In this document: positions 46,294-54,357 of the stretch, piece after piece
How positions within the stretch are numbered: the stretch's first letter is position 1
How the letters are laid out: the number at the start of each line of letters is the position of its first letter
DNA from: Promethearchaeota archaeon Loki_b32
GTDB taxonomy: Archaea > Asgardarchaeota > Lokiarchaeia > Sigyniarchaeales > SOKP01
Assembly (NCBI GenBank): GCA_005223125.1
Contig: NJBH01000023.1
Span: 1 to 61,161, forward strand
Reading direction: 5' to 3'
Length of the DNA: 61,161 nt
Made by a program: the position numbers and the translations under genes
Notes under the pieces: model-generated
Told to the model about the DNA's origin: nothing
The model's database searches: none
Seen by the model: the letters and a program-made list of their open reading frames with translations, nothing else

Positions 46294-46563
46294 AATCTTC
46301 GAATCATAAATATAATTCGAAACTCATAATTTTTTATTAAAATGAATAAAAGAGGTCATAGATTTTTTACTTTTAATATGAAACCCCGAAACATTGAGAA
46401 ATAGCTACCTAAAGATAATACAGAGTACAAAAATTTAGCTACTAATACATTTTACTCCATTTTAAAGAAATTCTGCGAGCAATGATAAACTTTTTTAGGT
46501 AGTTTAAATTACCAACTACAATCATTATGTAAAATATTTTAATTCTTTATATATAGGTCAAAA

Positions 46564-47232
46564 ATGAATAATAGAGTTTTTATTTTGTGTGCTGGAGAAT
46601 CCACCAGATTTGGAGGCAAACCAAAACAATTGATTAAAATAGCTGGGGAAGAAATTTTAAGACGAATTATAAGATTTTTAAAGCAATATGATAGAATTAG
46701 CGAAATTTTTATTATAACCCATCGTGATGATATTAGAAACAATATAAAAGAATTAAATGACAATACAATATACTTTATAAACCCATCAAAAAGGAGATAT
46801 ACGCTTGAGTCGATGCTATCCACCCAAGATGAATGGGTTGATAGAAATATTATTTTACTTGGAGATGTTATATTTTCTAAAAATGCTTTAGAAAAAATAT
46901 TAAATTCTAAGAAAGATTTTTGCTTTTTTGGAAGAACCAAGCCTTATAAATCTACCAACAAAATAGAACAGGAGATCTATGGCATAAAGATCCCCTTTAG
47001 CGAAAAAGAAAGAAGAATAAAAGATTCTCTTGAAGCAATAGAAAAATCTATGGGAAAAAATAAGGGAAAGCTAAATAGTCTCTTTTCCTATTTAGAAAAA
47101 CAAGAGAAAAGCAAAGGGTTTTTTCGTGAAAAATATTGGTTTGAAATTAACGATACAACTGAAGATATTGATTCTAAAGAAGACTTAGAACAATTTAAGG
47201 AAAATATACTAGATAAAAATTTATTAGATTGA
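46564..47232 (+). CDS. MobA/GlmU-like nucleotidyltransferase
   Basis: A 222-residue GT-A-fold protein. The start FILCAGESTRFGGKPKQL has the Gly-rich nucleotide loop with Arg and the conserved Lys, and ILLGDVIFS holds the metal Asp near residue 100. The C-terminus EINDTTEDIDSKEDLEQ has the second acidic site. It probably activates a sugar phosphate or a phospho-alcohol (CTP, UTP or GTP donor not resolvable). It is divergent from the phosphonate cluster and is followed by the flippase gene on the same strand (163-base gap). Confidence 0.8.
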   Translation: MNNRVFILCAGESTRFGGKPKQLIKIAGEEILRRIIRFLKQYDRISEIFIITHRDDIRNNIKELNDNTIYFINPSKRRYTLESMLSTQDEWVDRNIILLGDVIFSKNALEKILNSKKDFCFFGRTKPYKSTNKIEQEIYGIKIPFSEKERRIKDSLEAIEKSMGKNKGKLNSLFSYLEKQEKSKGFFREKYWFEINDTTEDIDSKEDLEQFKENILDKNLLD

Positions 47233-47395
47233 AATTATAAGTCCGATTTAGCAAGATTATAATAATAATTTAAATTTAAAATAAATTTTTCTTCATAAAT
47301 TTCTTCTTAAAATCTTTAAATCATAAATTTAATTTGAAGGTTTAAATTTAGTTTTTTAAAATTGTTAAAATTATCACAAATTTTTCACCTTACTT

Positions 47396-49060
47396 ATGGC
47401 ACCTAGTGAAGCAGAGACAGAATTGTCAAATGCACATGATGAGTACAAAAAATTGGCGACAAATACTTTTTTTTCATTTCTAATAAATTATGGATCACAT
47501 TTTTTCACGTTTATATACTCATTTCTTTTAGCTCGCTTAATTACAGATCAAATTTGGGAATTTCTAATAATAGCAACTTCATTCATATCGATTATAGTAT
47601 TGATTACAACTTTATTACCTCCTGGTCTAAATTTTGCTTTGAATTATTATATTCCACGATATCTTGCTTTAAATCAAAAATCAATGATAAAATCATTAAT
47701 AAAAAATGCTATTCTAACAAAACTGATCTTTGTAATACCTGTTTATATTATTAGTATTATTGCTTTTTCGTATCTTACGGATATTTTCGCAATAACTTTA
47801 TCAAATAAGATATCTCTTCTATATATTTTATCTCCTTTGATAATAATTAATAGTTTTAATGTAATTTTAGCTGCAGTAAACAGAGGGTTTAGTAAATTCA
47901 ATTTTCTTTTTTCTTTATTAATAATAAAAAACGTGATTCACATACTTCCTTTATTGTTTTATTTTTTATTTGATTATAATATTGAAGTTGAATTAATTGC
48001 CATAATTGTTATGTTTTCAAGTTTAGTTCCATTTATAATAAATTTCTTAAGTGTAATTTTAAGGTATTTAAAAATCAAATCAGAAGGAAATAAAACAGAA
48101 GCATTTAAGGAAAGCTTTTCTAAAACATTCAAATATGGAAGCTATACAGGTTTGACAGATAATATCATGCGTTTTTGGAAAGAGATTCAACTTCAAGGAA
48201 TTTCTGTCTTTGAACCACTAGGGGTAGTAACAGGTTATAATATAGCTCTAAACTATCGTAGTTTATCCTCATATTCAGCGGCTTCATTTCGTTTTCCATT
48301 AATGACATCTTTTTCAGGATTATCTACTAAAGAGAAGTTTGATCAAGTAAATAAAATTTACAAAATAACTTATAGAGTAAATTTATTTTTATTATTAATC
48401 ATATCAGGAGTATTATTTTTTAGCGTAGATTTTGTATTAGATTTTGTGTTCCTTGAAGATCGTTTAATTTATTCAACTATCCTTAAGTTGGTTTTAATTG
48501 CAACGATATTTAGGATGTTTGGACAATTTTTACAAACACTATTAAACGCTCAGAATAAGGTAAAATTACCTCTTATTCTACAAATAACATACATGTTATA
48601 TATTATACCCCTATTCTTTATAGGATTGATATTCTTTGAAGGTATTAGGGTTGAAGTAGCAATAATTTTAGGATTAATTATTGGCAATATTATATCATTA
48701 GTTATTCAAATTTTAGCAACACATCGATTTGGAAATATTAAATTAAATATTAAAAGAATGGTTTTTCAATATTTAACATTTTTTATCCCATTAGGAATTA
48801 CGCTAATGTTAGAATCTGTTATCTTTAAAGAATTAAGTTTTAACATAATTCAGAATTTAGGTTTATCACTCTTTAAGAATTTTGATTTTTTATCTATTGG
48901 TGCTTTTGTTTTACTATTTATTTCAATGAATTTAATCTTAAAAACAGTGACGACAAACGATATTCAGCAGTTTGAATCATTTTTTGTCAATAAAGACAAA
49001 ACCTTGAATAAAATCGTGCTGAAAATTTTAAGTGTTTTGAAGAAAATAACAAGAGATTAA
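47396..49060 (+). CDS. Polysaccharide flippase (Wzx/MOP superfamily)
   Basis: A 554-residue protein with about 14 membrane helices, a charged N-terminal tail and the layout of oligosaccharide/lipid-linked glycan flippases (RfbX/Wzx). Landmarks are an early FFSFLINYGSHFFTFIYSFL helix, the central cytoplasmic loop with KTFKYGSYTGLTDN, and a second half-repeat. It would flip an undecaprenyl- or dolichol-linked glycan from the inside to the outside of the membrane. Its place between the phosphonate cluster and further glycosyltransferases fits export of the surface glycan made here. Confidence 0.87.
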   Translation: MAPSEAETELSNAHDEYKKLATNTFFSFLINYGSHFFTFIYSFLLARLITDQIWEFLIIATSFISIIVLITTLLPPGLNFALNYYIPRYLALNQKSMIKSLIKNAILTKLIFVIPVYIISIIAFSYLTDIFAITLSNKISLLYILSPLIIINSFNVILAAVNRGFSKFNFLFSLLIIKNVIHILPLLFYFLFDYNIEVELIAIIVMFSSLVPFIINFLSVILRYLKIKSEGNKTEAFKESFSKTFKYGSYTGLTDNIMRFWKEIQLQGISVFEPLGVVTGYNIALNYRSLSSYSAASFRFPLMTSFSGLSTKEKFDQVNKIYKITYRVNLFLLLIISGVLFFSVDFVLDFVFLEDRLIYSTILKLVLIATIFRMFGQFLQTLLNAQNKVKLPLILQITYMLYIIPLFFIGLIFFEGIRVEVAIILGLIIGNIISLVIQILATHRFGNIKLNIKRMVFQYLTFFIPLGITLMLESVIFKELSFNIIQNLGLSLFKNFDFLSIGAFVLLFISMNLILKTVTTNDIQQFESFFVNKDKTLNKIVLKILSVLKKITRD

Positions 49061-49119
49061 TAGTTTCAACCCATTTTGAGATCCTACATATAAATTCTAA
49101 TATTTTAACGCTCTACTTT

Positions 49120-50078
49120 CTATTTTTTTATCAACCAATTATAAGTTCTTTGCAATCCTTCATCAATATCAATTTTGGGTTGATAATTTAAAATATTTTT
49201 TGCTTTATTTATATCTGCATGAGTTATTTCCAAATCTCCTTTTTTCTTTTCTTTATAGTTAACTTTTTTAGGCTTATTAACAATATCATAAATTTTATTT
49301 ACTAATTGATTAATACTTTTGGATTAGACCAACCCAGGTTAAATGCTTGACCTGAAGATTCTCTTTTTTCAGAGGCTAATATTAAACCATTAATTATGTC
49401 GGAAATATAAGTAAAGTCTCTTAATTGTTCTCCATCTCCATATATCATTAATTCCTTATTCTGTAATACAAGATCGAAAAATTTCCCCGCAACCATATCT
49501 GGTCTTCCCCTTGGACCATAAACTGAGTAAAATCGAAGTGAAGTTATAGGTATAGAATATTCTCTAAAAAAATAATCAGCATAAATTTCACCACATAATT
49601 TTGATAAACCATATGGACATATCGAATTTTTTGGATGATCTTCATCTACAGGAGTATAAATTGGATTACCATAAACAGTAGAAGATGATGCATAAACAAG
49701 CTTTTTAATCCCTTTCTTTCGTACAAATTCCAAGAGATTTACAAAACCTCCTATATTATTTCTTGTAACTTGTACAGCGTTGAGCATTGAATATTGTACT
49801 CCGGCATGAGCAGCAAGATGGAAGATAATATCAATTTCATCTGCAATTTTGCCATAAATTGATTTATCCAATAAATCAACTTTAATTACTTTATAATCTT
49901 TTAAAATTTCATAATTTTGTGTAATACTTGCTAAATTTTCTTCTTTTCCTGAATAATAACATTGATTAAAATTATCTATTATCTCAATATAATTATTTTC
50001 TTGTATAAGGGTTTCAAAAAGATGCGTTCCAATAAAACCGGCTTCGCCTGCTATTAAAATATTTCTATTTTTTTTCAT
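49120..50078 (-). CDS. UDP-sugar 4-epimerase-like SDR, interrupted by a frameshift
   Basis: Residues 1-255 are an extended SDR: LIAGEAGFIGTHLF for NAD, HLAAHAGVQYSM, the SSSTVYG and YGLSK triad residues, and SLRFYSVYGPRGRPDM, a UDP-glucuronate/UDP-glucose 4-epimerase-like pattern. The frame then stops just after NLGWSNPK (stop at 49302). Adding one A to the run of four at 49317-49320 opens a second frame (SINQLVNKIYDIV, then KGDLEITHADINKAKNILNY, ending LQRTYNWLIKK) to a stop at 49120, the expected C-terminus of this family. One base therefore separates this from an intact gene of about 320 residues; sequence error or recent inactivation. Flanked by the flippase (convergent) and the second CDP-alcohol phosphotransferase (divergent). 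Confidence 0.85.
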
Positions 50079-50528
50079 TTCAATGAAAGACTTTATGTTT
50101 TCCTATTTAATAATAATCAGAATATTATAAGGTAATATCTTTGGAATCGTTTAAGTGTATCCTTCTGAAATTTCTCCTATTTTTACCAGTTTAGTACAAA
50201 ATTTAAGAAAAAAACCTTTTTAATAGAAATTTTTGAAGAGTCCGGAATAAACCTCTGATCTGATAAACTTTCTAATCTGAACGGGAATAATTTTTTCAAG
50301 AACTTCGCAAAAGTTAAGTTTTTAATATTTTTTTTCTTATCAAATATATAAAATAATTTCAAACTTAGTTATTAACGAAAAATATCAAGTTCTATTATCT
50401 AAATTAACCTTTTGACTATTAATATTGTTTTAAAAGTAGAAAAAGTATCTAAAAATTGTAAAAAAATGAAAATATAACACTCTAAACTAAAATTATAATT
50501 TAAAGAAAAACTAACAATCATGATATAA
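50079..50528. other. AT-rich divergent intergenic region
   Basis: These 450 bases lie between the divergent epimerase and CDP-alcohol phosphotransferase genes. I see no open frame with family similarity, no tRNA signature and no clear repeat. They presumably hold both promoters. Confidence 0.5.
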
Positions 50529-51182
50529 ATGAAAAAAGAAAGTGGTTTAAAACGGATATATCGCTATTTAGGAATTGGATTTTCAAATATCCTATATAAA
50601 ATCTCAAAAAAAATAAATCCTAATGTAATTACTGTTTGTGGATTTTTTGTTTTCTCCTTAGCCTGGTTGCAGTATTTAGTTATGTTTCTATTTGGTGAAG
50701 TAAATTTAATAAATAAGATACTTCTCATTGTAGGTTTTAATATAGCTTTAATTATTGATTATCTTGATGGTGAATATGCTCGAAAAACAAATAAAGATTC
50801 TAAGATAGGACACCACCTAGACGGTATTTTAGATTTTATTAAAATTTCAACCACTTATTTGTTACTTTATCTTACAACGACTGAACACTTCGGAAAACTA
50901 TTTATTTTTGTATCATCAGTCATATTTACTATCTTCATATGGAGTAAATATACTAGTTATCGTGAAAATTTAATGAGTAAAGCTCCAAAAGAAGGTAAAT
51001 TTTTATCACTGAGCTTATTATTTAGCTTTTCAATAGCACATCAATATCTTTACTTTTCAATTTATCTAATGTTTGGACTTTGGCAAATTCTAGTCTTACA
51101 GATAGCCTTAGGATCAGTATTTACTTTTAAGAATTTTGTAAAACTCTTTAAAATGGCAAAAATTATAGATAGATCTGAATAA
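50529..51182 (+). CDS. CDP-alcohol phosphotransferase, canonical motif
   Basis: A 217-residue membrane protein with about six helices and the complete family motif: Asp77, Asp80-Gly81, Ala84-Arg85, Gly94, Asp98 and Asp102. It transfers a phospho-alcohol from a CDP-activated donor to a hydroxyl acceptor. Unlike the homologue at 45418-46293, it keeps all four Asp residues, so two chemically distinct transferases may act on the island's CDP-activated products. Alternatively it could be a general phospholipid head-group synthase. It is monocistronic, between the frameshifted epimerase and a GT4. Confidence 0.87.
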   Translation: MKKESGLKRIYRYLGIGFSNILYKISKKINPNVITVCGFFVFSLAWLQYLVMFLFGEVNLINKILLIVGFNIALIIDYLDGEYARKTNKDSKIGHHLDGILDFIKISTTYLLLYLTTTEHFGKLFIFVSSVIFTIFIWSKYTSYRENLMSKAPKEGKFLSLSLLFSFSIAHQYLYFSIYLMFGLWQILVLQIALGSVFTFKNFVKLFKMAKIIDRSE

Positions 51183-51213
51183 CTTCTTTTAGTAATATTG
51201 AATTCATTTACTT

Positions 51214-52371
51214 TTATTTGAGGTATATTCTTTCAAAATTCTTAATATTGCTCTCCCATAAAAATTTAGTTTTAATTGTATTTAATCCATTTTTTTTAAA
51301 ACTTTCTCTTATTCTTTCATTTTGTAAAAGTTTTTTTATAGATTTTGCATAACAGTAGTAATCTTCTGCTTCACACAATAGCCCATTTTCTAAATTGTCA
51401 ACAAGATCTGTTGTTCCAGCAATATTACTTGTGACTATTGGAATTTGATAAATCATTGCTTCCATTAAAACACCAGGTAATCCTTCACCTCTACTAGGAA
51501 AAAAAAATATATCTGCTTGATTATAAAAATTATGAACATCAAGACGGTTTCCTAAAAAATTAACCTTTTCAGATAGCCCTAAATTTGAAATTAATTTAAT
51601 TGATTTCTCTCTCTCTGGGCCATCTCCTATTAATATAAACCTAATGTTCTCATTTCTCAATAGATTTGCTGTTTTTATAATTAAATCAATACCTTTTCTT
51701 TTATTATGTAGACCAACAAATAATACTATCTTTTCATCAGCTCCAATATTTAAAAGATCTCTAATATTTTCTTCAGAAGATTTTGGATTAAAATTGATAC
51801 CAGTAGGAAAAACCCTAATCTTCCTCTTAGGTACACCTGATTTTTTGGCATAATTAACAAATGAATCTCCATAAATTACAATATAATTAGAAGCAATATA
51901 GGGAAGTTTTCCCACTGTCTTAAAATATATTTTAAACAAAATATCAAATATTGATGATACTTTGAATGAATATGCTGGAAAAGTATCCATTGTAAGAATT
52001 AACTTTTTCTTTTTAAAAAATAAGAGTTTTAATAAACAAATAATAAAAGTATTAGGATAAAAAGGAACCCAAACATGGATAATGTCGTTTTCTTTCAATA
52101 TTTTCCAAGCTTTTCTTAAAAAATCCAAATTAGTGGGAATTGGCCAAATGAATCCTGATGATTTTGTCCAAATAGGATATGTTAATAAAGTTATACCTTC
52201 AAAATCATCATAGTGTCTCGTTTTTTCTCTCTTTATTGCTGATTTTTCTCTGGGAGTTAAAATTGATATTTGATAATCTTTCATCTTCAATAGATTCATT
52301 ATAAAAGAGATCGGACGCCTAATATTAATACCGGGGTTCACGTAACATATCCTTTTGTTAACAGCTCCCAT
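51214..52371 (-). CDS. GT4-family glycosyltransferase
   Basis: A 385-residue GT-B enzyme. The C-terminal domain has VLFVGLHNKRKGIDLI, RFILIGDGPE, VNFLGNR and the nucleotide-sugar signature FPSRGEGLPGVLMEAMIYQ with the retaining-GT4 Glu pair; the N-terminal domain has IIHVWVPFYPN. It adds a sugar from an activated donor to a glycan precursor at the cytoplasmic membrane face. It is distinct in sequence from the GT4 at 44279. Its stop is 31 bases from the convergent CDP-alcohol phosphotransferase; 350 bases of spacer precede it. Confidence 0.9.
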   Translation of the reverse strand: MGAVNKRICYVNPGINIRRPISFIMNLLKMKDYQISILTPREKSAIKREKTRHYDDFEGITLLTYPIWTKSSGFIWPIPTNLDFLRKAWKILKENDIIHVWVPFYPNTFIICLLKLLFFKKKKLILTMDTFPAYSFKVSSIFDILFKIYFKTVGKLPYIASNYIVIYGDSFVNYAKKSGVPKRKIRVFPTGINFNPKSSEENIRDLLNIGADEKIVLFVGLHNKRKGIDLIIKTANLLRNENIRFILIGDGPEREKSIKLISNLGLSEKVNFLGNRLDVHNFYNQADIFFFPSRGEGLPGVLMEAMIYQIPIVTSNIAGTTDLVDNLENGLLCEAEDYYCYAKSIKKLLQNERIRESFKKNGLNTIKTKFLWESNIKNFERIYLK

Positions 52372-52721
52372 AAATAAGAATAAGAATGATATAATATTTA
52401 AATTATCTTTTTGAACAAAATCTTTATTTTTTTCTTCCTAAATATAATAAAGATTAAAAGGGGAGGAAATTACTTACTTTTAGTATATATTCAAACAAGA
52501 TTAAATAGCCTCGTGGGGTTTCACATGCAATTTTTTAATATGAATAATTTTTTAATATGACAAAATATTCTAACATTTAATACAAATTTATTAAGAATGT
52601 TATCAAAAATTAAGAATTATTACTGATTCTAAATTAAAGCAAGGAATATAAGTTGAAATTATTATTTTTTTCTCAGGAGTCAAATTATACCAAAGAATAA
52701 ATTAACTAAAAACCGTAAATT
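52372..52721. other. AT-rich divergent intergenic region
   Basis: These 350 bases separate a minus-strand GT4 from a plus-strand GT2. No gene, RNA or repeat is recognised; promoters for both genes are presumed. Confidence 0.5.
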
Positions 52722-53489
52722 ATGAAATACCTTTTTCCAAGTTTAAAAATTGGGCTAGTAATACCTGCTTACAATGAGGAATTAAATATTGGAAAAACAA
52801 TTGAACAAATTCCTCGTAATATTTCTGATAAATTAGATGTAGTAGTTATAGATGATGGATCTATAGATAAAACTAGTGATATTGCTAGTAAATACAATAT
52901 TACACTTTTAAAACATCCTAAAAACCGAGGGAATGGAGCTGCAACAAAAACAGGATTAATTTATTGCAGAGAACGAAATTTTGATATAATTGTTATTTTA
53001 GATGCAGATGGTCAACATGACCCTAAATATATTAGTAATTTTATTACTCCTATTTTAGAAGATAGCATTGATTTCACTATTGGAAACAGGTTTAAATATT
53101 ACTATGACATGGAACCGAAAAGAAAATTATGTTCAAAATTCATGTCAGCATTCTATTTTATTTTTCTTCGTAGAAAAGTAGCTGATCCTACAAATGGATA
53201 TCGGGCTTTATCTTCTAAATTATTACAGGAATTAGAATTTGAATCTGAATATTCTCTAACACAAGAAATGCTTTATAAAATCATTCCTTACTACAAATAT
53301 AAAGAAATCCCCGTAAAAGTTAATCCAAGGAACCATGGTCAGTCTTTTATTAAAATCAAAAATTATTTACTTAAAATTATACTTCTCTTTCTTAAATTTT
53401 ATATCTTCCCTAAAGTAAAGAAAATAACTCATAAAATCTTAAGTGATGAATTTAGAACAAGAGTTAAATCTTATTATTTAAAAACGTAA
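52722..53489 (+). CDS. GT2-family glycosyltransferase (dolichol-phosphate-mannose synthase-like)
   Basis: A 255-residue GT-A enzyme with LVIPAYNEELNIGKTIEQIP, the nucleotide-binding VVVIDDGSIDKT, the metal-binding DADGQHDP (DxD) and NGYRALSSK. This is the layout of dolichyl-phosphate hexose synthases; they make polyprenyl-phosphate-linked mannose or glucose, which GT-C enzymes use outside the cell. A basic C-terminal hydrophobic helix may attach it to the membrane. GT-C-like partners are encoded at 32053 and 56753. A related GT2 is at 59066. Confidence 0.88.
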   Translation: MKYLFPSLKIGLVIPAYNEELNIGKTIEQIPRNISDKLDVVVIDDGSIDKTSDIASKYNITLLKHPKNRGNGAATKTGLIYCRERNFDIIVILDADGQHDPKYISNFITPILEDSIDFTIGNRFKYYYDMEPKRKLCSKFMSAFYFIFLRRKVADPTNGYRALSSKLLQELEFESEYSLTQEMLYKIIPYYKYKEIPVKVNPRNHGQSFIKIKNYLLKIILLFLKFYIFPKVKKITHKILSDEFRTRVKSYYLKT

Positions 53490-53542
53490 AGAGATTTTAT
53501 GTCTTAACGTGAGGATATTAAACAGATATAAAAAAAAAAATA

Positions 53543-54219
53543 GATGTTGTATTAATAGGAGCAGGTCCAATGGCAATTCCATCTCTTATTTTTTCTCTGT
53601 TCAATCAGACTATTTTTAAGATAAATATACCATATATTTTTTATTTTTTAGACATATTAATCATCGTGTCATTTGCTATATGGGGATTATTAATTTTTCA
53701 ATATAAAACAAGAGGAAAACCATTATATTTGTGGGGACTAGCACTTGATTTCTTATTCTTAATAATGTTTTTATTCGAGACTATAGTTGGAGTTTCTACT
53801 TTCTTTTTAAGAGTATTTCATTTAACTTTAATAATTATTATTATAGGTTTTGTATCTTATTTGTATAAATTAATCAAAAATAACTCATTCCAAAAGAGAA
53901 AATTTAAACCTTTTTAATTTTTATTGTAGGTTTTTCAATATCTACCTCATATTATTTTGACTCGACAGCAGGAGATACTTTTTTTTTAAAAGAACAAGAG
54001 GTGAATTCTATACAATGGTATTCTAATTACACCTCTGGAGAAAAAGATAAAGTTTTTGGAAAGTTGAATATCTGCCCAAATAAGGATTGCACTGCTTCAC
54101 TAAAGGAAAATATTCTAACAAAATTACAAAAAAAAGCCATAGTAAACTGCCCAAACTGTAATGCTGAATTAAATGAGGGTAATATTAAAGAAGTATCCTT
54201 TAATTATGTAAAAGTTTAG
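53543..54219 (+). pseudogene. Chimeric remnant: dinucleotide-binding start, GT-C fragment and zinc-ribbon tail
   Basis: The first codons (from 53543) read DVVLIGAGPMA, a Rossmann nucleotide-binding start with no initiation codon. The same frame then continues as a hydrophobic segment (SFAIWGLLIFQYKTRGK, IGFVSYLYKLIKNNSF) that clearly matches the C-terminal third of the GT-C-like protein at 32053-34332. It stops at 53917. After a frameshift in a T run, the match resumes (FSISTSYYF, IQWYSNYTS; compare FSLFTTYFY, IQWYSNNTS). From about 54062 the sequence becomes an unrelated CPNKDC/CPNCNAEL zinc-ribbon tail. So at least three unrelated pieces are joined; not a working gene. Confidence 0.7.
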
Positions 54220-54324
54220 TTTTACTCTTTTTATTTTCGATTATTGCAACATTATGAGAATTTATTTAACTTTTTTTAAAGTAGTTTAATTTTAGAATAA
54301 AATATAGAAGCTTTTATCACAACC

Positions 54325-54334
54325 TTTATATAAA
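54325..54334 (+). promoter_or_regulatory. TATA box of a leaderless gene
   Basis: TTTATATAAA is centred about 28 bases upstream of the ATG at 54358, with no ribosome-binding site in between. This is the classic spacing of an archaeal TATA box to a transcription start at the start codon, so the mRNA is probably leaderless. Confidence 0.55.
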
Positions 54335-54357
54335 AGTGGATCCAAACTATAATTACT

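Noticed and set aside
46546-46555. TATA box for the gene starting at 46564
   Set aside because: TTTATATATA is only 8 bases from the ATG, too close for a promoter of that start.
53570-53917. Independent small membrane protein gene
   Set aside because: The sequence aligns to an internal piece of the GT-C-like protein and the match continues in another frame beyond the stop; it is a remnant.
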